Origin: a virus
Length of the DNA: 43,027 bases
Virus record (IMG/VR): IMGVR_UViG_3300020202_000130
Span: 1-43,027 of that record
Strand: one strand, 5' to 3'
Positions 13,325-20,103 of this stretch are shown piece by piece. The position numbers were made by a program, and so were the translations under genes. Numbering within the stretch: position 1 is the first letter of the stretch; each line of letters begins with the position of its first letter. Under the pieces are notes generated by a model. The model was not told where the DNA came from and ran no database searches. It worked only from the letters and a program-made list of their open reading frames with translations.

Positions 13325-13980
13325 AGTCATGCGTGCTCATAGGCTCGGGCTCAACGATTGGCTCGTACATCGCCACTGTGATGCGTGCCGAGGGATGGGA
13401 TGTGTCTGGCTGGCAGCGCGATCAAGCCATGCCTAAAACGCCGTGGGATGTTGCTCTTTGCGCTATCGGCACAGTCGCCCCGGTGGGGTTATGGCATCAG
13501 GTAGACCATTTCGATTGGCTTGTCGGGGTAGACGCAAACCTTTTGCAGCCCGTACTGCGGTTGCGTCAAATCTGGTCGAATCGTAAGCCGGATGCCGCAG
13601 TCTGCTTCCTCGCCGGCTCCAATCCCAACAAGGTCATGCCCGGCTACTCCGCCTACAACGCCGGGAAGATGGCGCTGCTAAAGGTGGTTGAGCAGCTTGA
13701 CCACGAAACACCGGACGCCAAGTTCTTCGCTCTGGGGCCTGGGTACATCCCAACGAAGATCCACAAGCCGACCATCGAGGCGGGCTGGCCGAATGAGCGG
13801 ATAGCCCAAGGCGGGGGAACGCCGATGGAGAAGGTCTACGACTGCCTCAAGTGGTGCTTGGAACAGCCGAAGGAAGTTATCGGTGGTCGGAATATCTGCG
13901 TCAGCGATCCCTACGGGCCTGAACTTGCTGAACGGCTGAAGAACAACAACGCACTCTACAAACTGCGGAGGGTGGAGTGA
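13321..13980 (+). CDS. SDR-family oxidoreductase
   Basis: A 219-residue short-chain dehydrogenase/reductase. The Rossmann glycine motif is GSGSTIG at residues 8-14. Ser100 (LAGSNPN) and the YxxxK pair Tyr112/Lys116 (SAYNAGKMALLK) supply the active site. GPGYIPT at about 140 is the usual loop after the sixth strand. It should use NAD(P)H to reduce or oxidise a keto/hydroxyl group, probably on a nucleotide sugar or a product of the ThDP enzyme two genes downstream. ATGA overlap couples it to the nuclease gene; it opens the cargo cassette. Confidence 0.85.
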   Translation: MKSCVLIGSGSTIGSYIATVMRAEGWDVSGWQRDQAMPKTPWDVALCAIGTVAPVGLWHQVDHFDWLVGVDANLLQPVLRLRQIWSNRKPDAAVCFLAGSNPNKVMPGYSAYNAGKMALLKVVEQLDHETPDAKFFALGPGYIPTKIHKPTIEAGWPNERIAQGGGTPMEKVYDCLKWCLEQPKEVIGGRNICVSDPYGPELAERLKNNNALYKLRRVE

Positions 13981-14192
13981 AGGGTAATGTTCCTGCAGTG
14001 AATTTCTATATGTCCGATTGGGGCGAATTCGAGATGCCGCTTGGGTTGTACGAGAAAACCAAGTGGCGTTACGTTGAGGTTGAAACGATGTCTGGCAGGA
14101 GGATTGTTTCCGAGCCGGCACCGACAAGCGATAACCATGAGTTTTTCACTTGGCTGCATGGTGAGGAAGTCAAGGCGGGCAAGCCGGAATGA
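13977..14192 (+). CDS. Small cassette protein of unknown function (71 aa)
   Basis: Begins at a GTG overlapping the SDR stop (GTGA) and ends in an ATGA overlap with the ThDP gene. The product has aromatic-rich beta character (VNFYMSDWGEFEM, KTKWRYVEVET) and no membrane segment. Its fixed place between two enzymes suggests a cassette-specific partner, perhaps an enzyme accessory, but no family was recognised. Confidence 0.6.
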   Translation: MKGNVPAVNFYMSDWGEFEMPLGLYEKTKWRYVEVETMSGRRIVSEPAPTSDNHEFFTWLHGEEVKAGKPE

Positions 14193-14701
14193 AGGTTAGC
14201 GATGCCGTGGCCGAATTCCTTGCCCGCCACGTTAAGCACGTTTTCTGCGTTAGCGGCGGCGCTTCGCTGCATCTGATCCATTCCATCGCGGCGAGGGATG
14301 ACATCAAGTTCGTATGCCCGCAGCACGAACAATCAGCGGGCTTTATGGCCGATGCCTACGCGAGACTTACCGGCTTCGGGGTTGCCATTGCCACCAGCGG
14401 ACCAGGGGCCAGCAACTTCGCTACCCCCATCCTTGCCGCCTACTGCGATTCCGTCCCGGTTCTTTTCCTGACCGGCAACCAGACCCGCGAGCGGATGAAG
14501 GACTACGGCACTAGAGGTTACGGCTTCCAAGCAAGCAAGGTGATTGAGCGGCACAAGCACGAACTGAAGTACGCGGCGCATGTAGACGACCCCGGAGCCA
14601 TCCTTGCCGAGCTGCAAACGGCGGTAACGATAGCCAAGGGCGGAAGGCCGGGGCCGGTATTGCTGGATTTGCCGGACGACGTACAGAGGGCCGAATGCTA
14701 G
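14189..14701 (+). CDS. ThDP-dependent enzyme, PYR-domain subunit (acetolactate-synthase-like)
   Basis: This 170-residue protein equals the N-terminal pyrimidine-binding domain of the acetolactate synthase family. It has VSGGASLHLI, then CPQHEQSAGFMADAYARL with the catalytic Glu47, SGPGASN and GRPGPVLLDLP. Glu47 activates the thiamine diphosphate cofactor. In most relatives this domain is fused to the central and PP domains as one chain of about 550 residues. Here the gene stops at the domain border and overlaps the next gene by 7 bases in the -1 frame. Either it forms a two-subunit enzyme or the split is a frameshift. Confidence 0.85.
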   Translation: MKVSDAVAEFLARHVKHVFCVSGGASLHLIHSIAARDDIKFVCPQHEQSAGFMADAYARLTGFGVAIATSGPGASNFATPILAAYCDSVPVLFLTGNQTRERMKDYGTRGYGFQASKVIERHKHELKYAAHVDDPGAILAELQTAVTIAKGGRPGPVLLDLPDDVQRAEC

Positions 14702-15810
14702 AAACCCTAGACCTTCAGCACGTCGTAATGGACATCGCCGGGGAGATTATGACGGCGCAATGCCCTCTCCTCCTTTACGGGGCGGGCATCCACCAAGCCG
14801 GCGCGGAGCACGAAGCAAAGGCGGTAGCGCAAATCTCCTGCGTGCCGGTGATCGGGACTTGGGGCGCAGCGGACCTTATGCCCGAGGTAGGTACGTTCGG
14901 GACGCACGGCAACAAGTTCGCAAACCTTGCTGTTCAAAACGCTGACTACATCCTCTGCGTAGGCTCAAGACTCGACACGAAAGCGACAGGTCATCCTGCC
15001 AGCAGCTTCGCACCAAAAGCTAGGCTGGTGATGGTCGATATAGACGGGGCAGAACTCGACAAGATGGAGAAGATCGGGAGGCCCCTATATCGAGCGATCC
15101 GGGCGGATGCGCGGGAGTTCCTGATGATGCTGGATCGTCACTTGATGGCGATGGCGCAGTCCGAGGAAACATGGCCGTCGTTCGGCATGTGGCGCTCGGA
15201 GATTGCGGCGTGGAAGAAAGATCATCCGGTATGCAACGAAGGCCCTTACGAGTTCGTACAGCGTCTAGGGAAGTACCTGAAGCCCGATGATGTGATCGTG
15301 AGCGATACCGGCTGCTCGCTCGCCTGGATGATGCAGGCGTTCCAGTTCAGCGGGCAGCGGTTCGTACACGCTTTCAATCAGACCCCGATGGGTTACGGGC
15401 TTCCTGCGGCGATAGGAGCGGCGTTCGCTACGGGCCGGCGGGTGATCCTCATAACAGGCGATGGCGGGCTGTCGGTGAACATCACCGAGCTTGCGACGCT
15501 GGCGCGGCACAAGTTGCCGGTGAAGATCATTCTGTTCAACAACAAAGGGCATGCGATGTGCCGCCAAACACAGCGGCAATGGCTTGGCGGCGAGTATCCG
15601 TCTACATCATATGACGGCGGCTTGGCGTGCCCAGATTTTCTGTCGATAGCAGAAGCGTATGGCCTGCATATTGGGTTCAGCGAATGGGAGCGCGGCTTGG
15701 AGTACGTCATGGGTGTCGCCGGGCCGGCTCTGCTAGAGGTGAGAGTGGCCAAAGAGTGGGGCGTTGAAGGCCAGATCAAGTTCGGCGAACCGCTCGCGGA
15801 GGCCGCATGA
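14695..15810 (+). CDS. ThDP-dependent enzyme, central and PP-domain subunit
   Basis: The 371-residue product supplies the rest of the enzyme. The central domain (GTHGNKFANLAVQNADYILC, GSRLDTKATG, MVDIDGAEL) matches the ALS-type FAD/nucleotide domain. The PP domain (PMGYGLPAAIGAAFATGRRV) holds the cofactor motif from GDG at 255-257 to NN at 282-283. The details resemble the ThDP enzymes of O-antigen and capsule loci more than housekeeping IlvB. Likely chemistry is C-C bond formation with pyruvate-derived acetyl transfer, as in YerE of yersiniose synthesis, but substrate is inference. No regulatory IlvN-like gene is present. Confidence 0.85.
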   Translation: MLETLDLQHVVMDIAGEIMTAQCPLLLYGAGIHQAGAEHEAKAVAQISCVPVIGTWGAADLMPEVGTFGTHGNKFANLAVQNADYILCVGSRLDTKATGHPASSFAPKARLVMVDIDGAELDKMEKIGRPLYRAIRADAREFLMMLDRHLMAMAQSEETWPSFGMWRSEIAAWKKDHPVCNEGPYEFVQRLGKYLKPDDVIVSDTGCSLAWMMQAFQFSGQRFVHAFNQTPMGYGLPAAIGAAFATGRRVILITGDGGLSVNITELATLARHKLPVKIILFNNKGHAMCRQTQRQWLGGEYPSTSYDGGLACPDFLSIAEAYGLHIGFSEWERGLEYVMGVAGPALLEVRVAKEWGVEGQIKFGEPLAEAA

Positions 15811-16496
15811 ACACTCGCGGCCTGAGCATCCCCTTCGTTTCGTTCGGCAACGTCACCAGCGATGACCTGTTCTGCGACAAAGAGCAGGCCATCTTTGATC
15901 TCTACGAAAAATGGGGCCATGAGCAGCGCTATCACGCGGCCTTAGACATAGGCGCAAACATAGGTGTGCATTCCTGCCTGATGATGAGAGCGGGGATGAG
16001 GGTTGATGCTTTCGAGCCAGACCCGGAGCACTTCAAGATCCTGCGGCAGAACTTGAGCGGCCACGACAAAACGCAGTGGACGGCCTATCAAGCGGCCATG
16101 TCAGACCGCAACGGCACGGCGGTATTCGTCCGGGTCAAAGGCAACACCACCGGCTCGCACTTGAAAGGCGACAAGGCCCCTTACGGCGATCTCGAGGAAT
16201 TTCCGGTTCGCGTGATGGACTGCCGCCCCTGGTTCGATTGGGCGAACTTCGCAAAGATCGATTGCGAGGGCCATGAGGCGCGATTGCTTACGACAGTTGA
16301 TCCTGCGTCCTGCCGCTGCGAGTTCTTGGTTGAGGTCGGCACGCTGATGAACGCCGAGAGGATCTTTGGCCATTTCGTCGGCACGGATTACGGCATGTGG
16401 TCGCAAAAGTCTGGATGGGGAGAGGTCAAGGCTCTAGCGGATATGCCAATGCATCACTCCCACGGTGCTTTGTTCATCGGCAGGAGCGCGCCGTGA
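15807..16496 (+). CDS. FkbM-family methyltransferase
   Basis: The 229-residue product has the SAM-binding motif LDIGANIGVHS at about residues 46-56 and the acidic FEPDPEHF at 69-76. The FkbM hallmark KIDCEGHEARLL lies in its second half. FkbM enzymes transfer methyl groups to hydroxyls, very often of sugars. The ATGA overlap places it on the same message as the SDR and ThDP genes, so it probably O-methylates the sugar they make. It is slightly shorter than many relatives but all core motifs are present. Confidence 0.87.
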   Translation: MNTRGLSIPFVSFGNVTSDDLFCDKEQAIFDLYEKWGHEQRYHAALDIGANIGVHSCLMMRAGMRVDAFEPDPEHFKILRQNLSGHDKTQWTAYQAAMSDRNGTAVFVRVKGNTTGSHLKGDKAPYGDLEEFPVRVMDCRPWFDWANFAKIDCEGHEARLLTTVDPASCRCEFLVEVGTLMNAERIFGHFVGTDYGMWSQKSGWGEVKALADMPMHHSHGALFIGRSAP

Positions 16497-16813
16497 AACT
16501 GATACGCGACCGCTGGCGCAGGCCCATCGTTGTCGAGGGCATGGAGTACGAGGGTGTTAGGGATGCGGCGAGGGCGCTCGGAGTCAGCACCACGACCGTT
16601 TACCGAATGATGGGAGAGGACTGGAGGGTTGACCGTGGGGCACCAAAACCAAGAAAACCAAGAGCACGTCGGCGTGTCAAACGATTCGCAGGAATCGACT
16701 GCGGCTGGCTCCTCCCAAGACGGGACGGATCTGCGCGTGGTGAAGGCGCTAATCGATTGGCTGGGGGAGTACGCAGCAATTCAGAAGAGGGCGGGGCGCT
16801 GGGTGTTCGCTGA
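16493..16813 (+). CDS. NUMOD/HTH-like DNA-binding protein
   Basis: GTG start at 16493 overlaps the FkbM stop. Residues 10-45 (RPIVVEGMEYEGVRDAARAL then GVSTTTVYRMMG) are a DNA-binding repeat like the C-terminal unit of the protein at 11597. The last 60 residues are very basic and low in complexity and overlap another frame by 179 bases, so the true C-terminus is uncertain; a frameshift could end it earlier. Probably a regulator. Confidence 0.55.
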   Translation: MKLIRDRWRRPIVVEGMEYEGVRDAARALGVSTTTVYRMMGEDWRVDRGAPKPRKPRARRRVKRFAGIDCGWLLPRRDGSARGEGANRLAGGVRSNSEEGGALGVR

Positions 16814-16883
16814 GGAATTGGAGTGCTACCGGACGCACCTTATCCGCTGGGTTGACTCTCCGATATTCGGGCCGAGGGTATGA
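16635..16883 (+). CDS. Hypothetical protein (82 aa)
   Basis: GTG at 16635 has GGAGGG six bases upstream. The N-terminus is polar and disordered-looking. The C-half (RVVKALIDWLGEYAAIQKRA...ECYRTHLIRWVDS) is helical and protein-like. It overlaps the previous frame, of which only one may be fully translated in the shared stretch. Function unknown. Confidence 0.55.
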   Translation: MGHQNQENQEHVGVSNDSQESTAAGSSQDGTDLRVVKALIDWLGEYAAIQKRAGRWVFAEELECYRTHLIRWVDSPIFGPRV

Positions 16884-17047
16884 GACCAAAGAAGATCGAG
16901 CGATGGGAGTACCTGTACGTCGTGACTGCTGGGGAGGAAAGAAGCCTCCAGACGTACCTAGGCGAGCGCGGTAACGAAGGCTGGGAGCTGGTGAGCGTGC
17001 AGCCCAAGGCCCCCCTGGTGGCGCTGTACTTCAAACGCAGGAGGTAA
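16880..17047 (+). CDS. DUF4177-like small protein (55 aa)
   Basis: The frame runs from an ATGA overlap to the TAA directly before the next ATG. The product has ERWEYLYVV, then LGERGNEGWELVSVQ and a terminal YFKRR. This tyrosine/tryptophan pattern defines the DUF4177 fold, a small beta-alpha domain with unknown role in phages and bacteria. Confidence 0.75.
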   Translation: MRPKKIERWEYLYVVTAGEERSLQTYLGERGNEGWELVSVQPKAPLVALYFKRRR

Positions 17048-17413
17048 ATGCTCGCCGCAAAAAAAGAAGAACAAACAATCGGCGGGATGCCAGAGGCAAG
17101 GCTGGAGTGGCATTTCGATAACTGGCGACGTTGGATGAAGCGGGACGACGTGGGGGAGGGATACCCGAGGACCGCTGCGGGGTGTGTAGGGGGCGGGTAC
17201 AGCCAGAGCTTTGACGACATGGCGGACGCCTCTGATATCCGCTGCGCCCGGATCGTTGACTCCTTGGTGAACAGCTTGGAGCCCACCCAGCGGGCGGCGA
17301 TCTACCACCAATACCTTTATGCGGTGTTTCGCTTCCCGAGGGGATTTGAGGAGGCCATTGCTGCGGCGCGTCTAAGGGTGGCTGGTTGGCTGGTGCAACG
17401 TGGGGTGTACTAG
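17048..17413 (+). CDS. Q-like late antiterminator / late-gene regulator (candidate)
   Basis: The 121-residue product has LEWHFDNWRRWMKRD at the N-terminus and a C-terminal helical bundle (ARIVDSLVNSLEPTQRAAIY, then AAIAAARLRVAGWLVQRGVY). This resembles the sigma-4-like helices of phage late-transcription regulators of the ArpU/RinA/antitermination-Q-like group. Its place fits: it is the last gene of the middle operon and stands immediately before a promoter and terminator at the head of the late genes. Direct homology to lambda Q is not claimed. Confidence 0.65.
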   Translation: MLAAKKEEQTIGGMPEARLEWHFDNWRRWMKRDDVGEGYPRTAAGCVGGGYSQSFDDMADASDIRCARIVDSLVNSLEPTQRAAIYHQYLYAVFRFPRGFEEAIAAARLRVAGWLVQRGVY

Positions 17414-17429
17414 GGCTAGTAGAAAGTTG

Positions 17430-17457
17430 TTGACTTCCACTAAATCTTGTGTATCCT
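17430..17457 (+). promoter_or_regulatory. Late promoter (lambda PR'-like)
   Basis: TTGACT (17430-17435) and TATCCT (17452-17457) with a 16-base spacer form a good sigma-70 promoter in the gap after the Q-like gene. Transcription should begin near 17464 and meet the terminator at 17509 within about 50 bases. Confidence 0.7.
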
Positions 17458-17463
17458 GCGAAA

Positions 17464-17533
17464 TTGACGGTTCACCACGCGCGACCACCTACCGCGTAAA
17501 CCGAGACCAAGGCCCCGCTTCAGGGGCCTTTTT
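17464..17533 (+). ncRNA. Putative short late-leader RNA
   Basis: In the absence of antitermination, transcripts from the late promoter would end at the hairpin near 17533, giving an RNA of about 70 nt. It resembles the 6S-like leader made from lambda PR'. The RNA has no open reading frame of note. Its ends are inferred from promoter and terminator positions only. Confidence 0.5.
17509..17533 (+). terminator. Intrinsic terminator in late leader
   Basis: AAGGCCCC pairs with GGGGCCTT (8 bp, loop GCTTCA), and the U-rich tail ends with five T at 17529-17533. This strong rho-independent terminator lies just before the first late gene, where read-through must be enabled for late expression. Confidence 0.85.
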
Positions 17534-17553
17534 CATTTCCAGATCAGGATTTT

Positions 17554-17967
17554 ATGGATCGCTCTGCAGCGAGGGGTGCCTACGACCGCCAGAAGGCAAA
17601 CGCGCGTCGTCGCGGTATCGAATGGGAGTTCAACTTCCAGTCGTGGTTGGATTGGTGGGGCGAGGACTTGGAGCGTCGAGGCGTCGGCCCCAACAGTCTG
17701 CAGATGCAGCGCTTTGCGGACGAGGGGCCTTACGCTGCGTGGAATGTGCGCAAGGGTACGCCGAAGGACAACGCGAAGACGCGCGGGCACATGGAGCGCA
17801 AGCGGAACTCGTTGGCGGCGAAGGCGGCATTGGAGGCCGCGCGAGACGCGGACCAAGGTACGGCCCCAGAACGCGACGAACTGCCGGAAGACGAGGCTTA
17901 CATCAAAAGAATGGTGGGTCTGCGCAATTCATTCCAGTTGACTGGAGTTTTCAAAGCAGACAAGTAG
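17554..17967 (+). CDS. Conserved phage protein, possibly homing-endonuclease-related
   Basis: The 137-residue product starts after AGGA. It contains ANARRRGIEWEFNFQSWLDW, then GPYAAWNVRKGTPKDNAK. The shape (WEF..., WLDWWG, GPYxxxNVRK) recurs in phage proteins related to HNH/NUMOD-type endonucleases, but the catalytic His-Asn-His is not evident. It is the first gene after the late terminator. Function uncertain. Confidence 0.6.
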   Translation: MDRSAARGAYDRQKANARRRGIEWEFNFQSWLDWWGEDLERRGVGPNSLQMQRFADEGPYAAWNVRKGTPKDNAKTRGHMERKRNSLAAKAALEAARDADQGTAPERDELPEDEAYIKRMVGLRNSFQLTGVFKADK

Positions 17968-18167
17968 CTCAGAAACCCGGAGCAAGCCTGACACCCTCGC
18001 CAGATCGAGGCTTTCGCCCGGTCGCGGGGCGGCGCGACATCCGCCCACCTACAAGCCCACCGAGCGGTGGCGATGTAACCCTCGGGGCCGTGGGTCGCCG
18101 GGCTCCTTTCCCCGGCTTCGCGCCGGTCTTTGTTCGCGGCGATGCCACGGCAGCAGTTCAAGTTCTA

Positions 18168-18242
18168 TGCGCGGTGGAGCAGGGGCAGCTCGATTGGCTC
18201 ATTACCAATAGGTCGCAGGTTCAAGTCCTGCCCGCGCTTCCA
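18168..18242 (+). tRNA. tRNA with CAT anticodon, initiator-like (tRNA-fMet/Met)
   Basis: A full cloverleaf of 75 bases. Acceptor strands TGCGCGG and CCGCGCT pair in six positions with a T1-T72 mismatch. The D-arm is GAGC/GCTC with A11-T24, the anticodon stem ATTGG/CCAAT carries loop CTCATTA (anticodon 18200-18202), the variable loop is AGGTC, and the T-arm is GCAGG/CCTGC with TTCAAGT. CCA is encoded. The unpaired 1-72 position and purine-11/pyrimidine-24 pair mark bacterial initiator tRNA. Only two of the usual three G-C pairs adjoin the anticodon loop, and base 73 is T rather than A. A tRNA-Ile2 role is less likely. Confidence 0.9.
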
Positions 18243-19030
18243 TGACTAGATGGGCGCTGTACGACTTGCGGATCGGCCCGCCGTCGTTCGACTTCCTGAC
18301 CTTCCTAGTTCTCGCCAAGTACCACGGCGCGGAGGCGGTATGGCTGGTTCCTGGCATCAACGAAGCAAAGCTTCAGTGGTACACCCCTGCAGAGCAGGAG
18401 AGGCGCCTTAGAAGCATCGTAGAACCAGCTATGAGGCTCTACGGCATGCGCTGGAAGATCGAGCCGCTATCGGGTAGTCCCAAGGATTACGACCTTTGCT
18501 GGCCCCCGTACGCAAGATCCGGGAAGGCGATCCACAACGGCTACATGGTCGGCTGGCTAAGGAGCATCAAAGCCCCGGAGCCGTTCATGCCGAGCGATGA
18601 AGCAAAGAGCAAGGCAGCGGACAGGCTTCGCGGGAAACGGATCGTTTGCCACCTTCGCAAGACGAAGTATCAGGACGCGCGGAACTCAGGCAAAGATTGG
18701 GAGCGGTGGGCCTTAGACCACAACGCCTACGTCCTGAAGGACGAACCAATCGACCTTGAAGAGCGCTGCGCGATTCACGAACTGGCGGAATTGAACATCG
18801 GAGTAAACGCGGGGCCGATGGTTCTCTCCGAGTATTCCAAGCACCGGCCATACATCATCCTCAAGAAGCTGGCCGGGGAAATCTCAACAAACACAGAGTT
18901 CTACGCATGGCAGGGCTGGTATCCGGGGGACCAATACCCTTGGGCTAGTCCCAAGCAAATGCTGGTGTGGAACGACCGGGACGATTACCAAACCATTGAG
19001 GACGCTTATCAACGCTGGTTGATGGCTTAA
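18242..19030 (+). CDS. GT-B-like glycosyltransferase (candidate)
   Basis: The 262-residue product resembles sugar-transferase-like proteins of surface-polysaccharide loci. It has a Rossmann-like N-half (WALYDLRIGPPSFDFLTFLV, AVWLVPG) and a C-half with KRIVCHLRKTKY, then AELNIGVNAGPMVLSEYSKH and YIILK. The NxGPMxL loop is like the acceptor/donor-site loop of GT9 and fucosyltransferase-type folds. The A of its ATG is the last A of the tRNA CCA end and no ribosome-binding site is present. The nearest in-frame alternative, TTG at codon 9, is no better. Exact activity unknown. Confidence 0.65.
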   Translation: MTRWALYDLRIGPPSFDFLTFLVLAKYHGAEAVWLVPGINEAKLQWYTPAEQERRLRSIVEPAMRLYGMRWKIEPLSGSPKDYDLCWPPYARSGKAIHNGYMVGWLRSIKAPEPFMPSDEAKSKAADRLRGKRIVCHLRKTKYQDARNSGKDWERWALDHNAYVLKDEPIDLEERCAIHELAELNIGVNAGPMVLSEYSKHRPYIILKKLAGEISTNTEFYAWQGWYPGDQYPWASPKQMLVWNDRDDYQTIEDAYQRWLMA

Positions 19031-19142
19031 GAACAACGGCGACGTGAGTGCGCGCAGAGGCCCCGCGTTATGGGCAACGGGTTTCACTCAACCTTTATCC
19101 CAAGCAGCGAAAGCTGCCGCCGCCACCCATTCAGGAAGGCAC

Positions 19143-19301
19143 ATGCTTAGTGACGACGCGAGGCTGCTACTAAGGGCGCTTCTGAACGCCAAGGCTCCGT
19201 TATCGGTTGCCGATACGGGATTGACGCCAGAGCGCTTTCGAGCCGCTTTGGACGAGGTACGCGCTGAGGGCGTGGAAGTGCAGGAAGGGGTGGTGCATTG
19301 A
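19143..19301 (+). CDS. Small winged-helix-like protein (52 aa)
   Basis: ATG at 19143 follows AGGAAGG. Product MLSDDARLLLRALLNAK..., then LTPERFRAALDEVRAEGVEV, has the helix pattern and terminal strand of a tiny winged helix. It overlaps the next gene as TTGA. Possibly a regulator for the terminase genes. Confidence 0.65.
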   Translation: MLSDDARLLLRALLNAKAPLSVADTGLTPERFRAALDEVRAEGVEVQEGVVH

Positions 19302-19798
19302 ATCGCGTTTGCGATTGCTCTGTTAACTCCGCCGAGCCGAAGCAAGCATTCCGGTACAGGCAGGCATATGGTTTGGCTATTTGCTGGGACTGCTACAAGG
19401 CCATGTGGCGGTTCTTTGTTTACGAGATCGTTGTTGATGGCCGCGTGGTGTACGTCGGCAAGGGGCAGCAGGAGCGGGCTAATGCCTCGGCCCGCAGGTT
19501 TGGCGGGAAGCCTGTCATCGTCGCTTACTTTAAAGAGGAGTGGGATGCTCTGGCGTTTGAGCGCAAGCGGATAGCCGAACGGATGGCGGAAGGCTGCGCC
19601 CTGAAGAACGTACTGCACGGCAACCATATTCCTTGGGAAAAGAGGACGGATACGCAGCAAATGGCGCGAGAGGTTCTTCAGTGGGTTGCGGGGCGCGTTG
19701 GGCGCTGGCAAAAGGCCGGGAAAATAGACCAACTGTCGAAAATCGTCCGTGTTCCGCGTGAAGAACTTATTTCGTTACATCAAAGGTTTGGTGCTTGA
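19298..19798 (+). CDS. GIY-YIG endonuclease-like protein
   Basis: The 166-residue product starts with TTG in a TTGA overlap. After an N-terminal Cys-rich patch (CDCSVN...CWDCYK) it has VYEIVVDGRVVYVGKGQQERA, the GIY...YVG strand pair and catalytic Arg region. ERKRIAERMAEG near residue 90 carries the Glu of the GIY-YIG core. It lies directly before the terminase genes, a frequent location for free-standing homing endonucleases and for nucleases that aid packaging. The rest of the C-terminus is basic and helical. Confidence 0.75.
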   Translation: MNRVCDCSVNSAEPKQAFRYRQAYGLAICWDCYKAMWRFFVYEIVVDGRVVYVGKGQQERANASARRFGGKPVIVAYFKEEWDALAFERKRIAERMAEGCALKNVLHGNHIPWEKRTDTQQMAREVLQWVAGRVGRWQKAGKIDQLSKIVRVPREELISLHQRFGA

Positions 19799-19803
19799 GT
19801 CAA

Positions 19804-20103
19804 ATGCAGGGCGCTCCGGTAGGAAACAAGAACGCGACGAAGAACAAACTGTGGGAAGACACGCTGCGCCGTGCCCTGCTTGCGGAGGACGGGAAGAAGC
19901 TGCGCGCTCTTGCTGAGAAGCTGATTGCTCGCGCAGAGGAAGGCGACGTTACGGCCCTGAAAGAGATTGGGGACCGGATCGACGGCAAGCCAACACAGAC
20001 TATTGCCGGGGACGCGGATAGGCCGCTGCGGACGGTGAGCCGCATTGAACTGGCCCCGCTTACGGCATCGCTTGGACTCGGTACAGGTAGCCCTCCCGCC
20101 TAA
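19804..20103 (+). CDS. terS: Terminase small subunit (probable)
   Basis: The 99-residue protein starts MQGAPVGNKNATKNKLWEDT and has a helical core (RALLAEDGKKLRALAEKLIA, EEGDVTALKEIGDRIDGKPT). This compact family sits right before large terminases in many phages and probably forms the DNA-recognising ring that starts packaging. I use ATG 19804 rather than TTG 19795 because the family starts close to GAP(V/I)GNKN. Its end overlaps the large subunit by 59 bases. Confidence 0.75.
   Translation: MQGAPVGNKNATKNKLWEDTLRRALLAEDGKKLRALAEKLIARAEEGDVTALKEIGDRIDGKPTQTIAGDADRPLRTVSRIELAPLTASLGLGTGSPPA

Noticed and set aside
18141-18248. 36-codon frame running across the tRNA
   Set aside because: Its residues (SLPIGRRFKSCPRF) are the typical false translation of a tRNA; no conserved protein is indicated.
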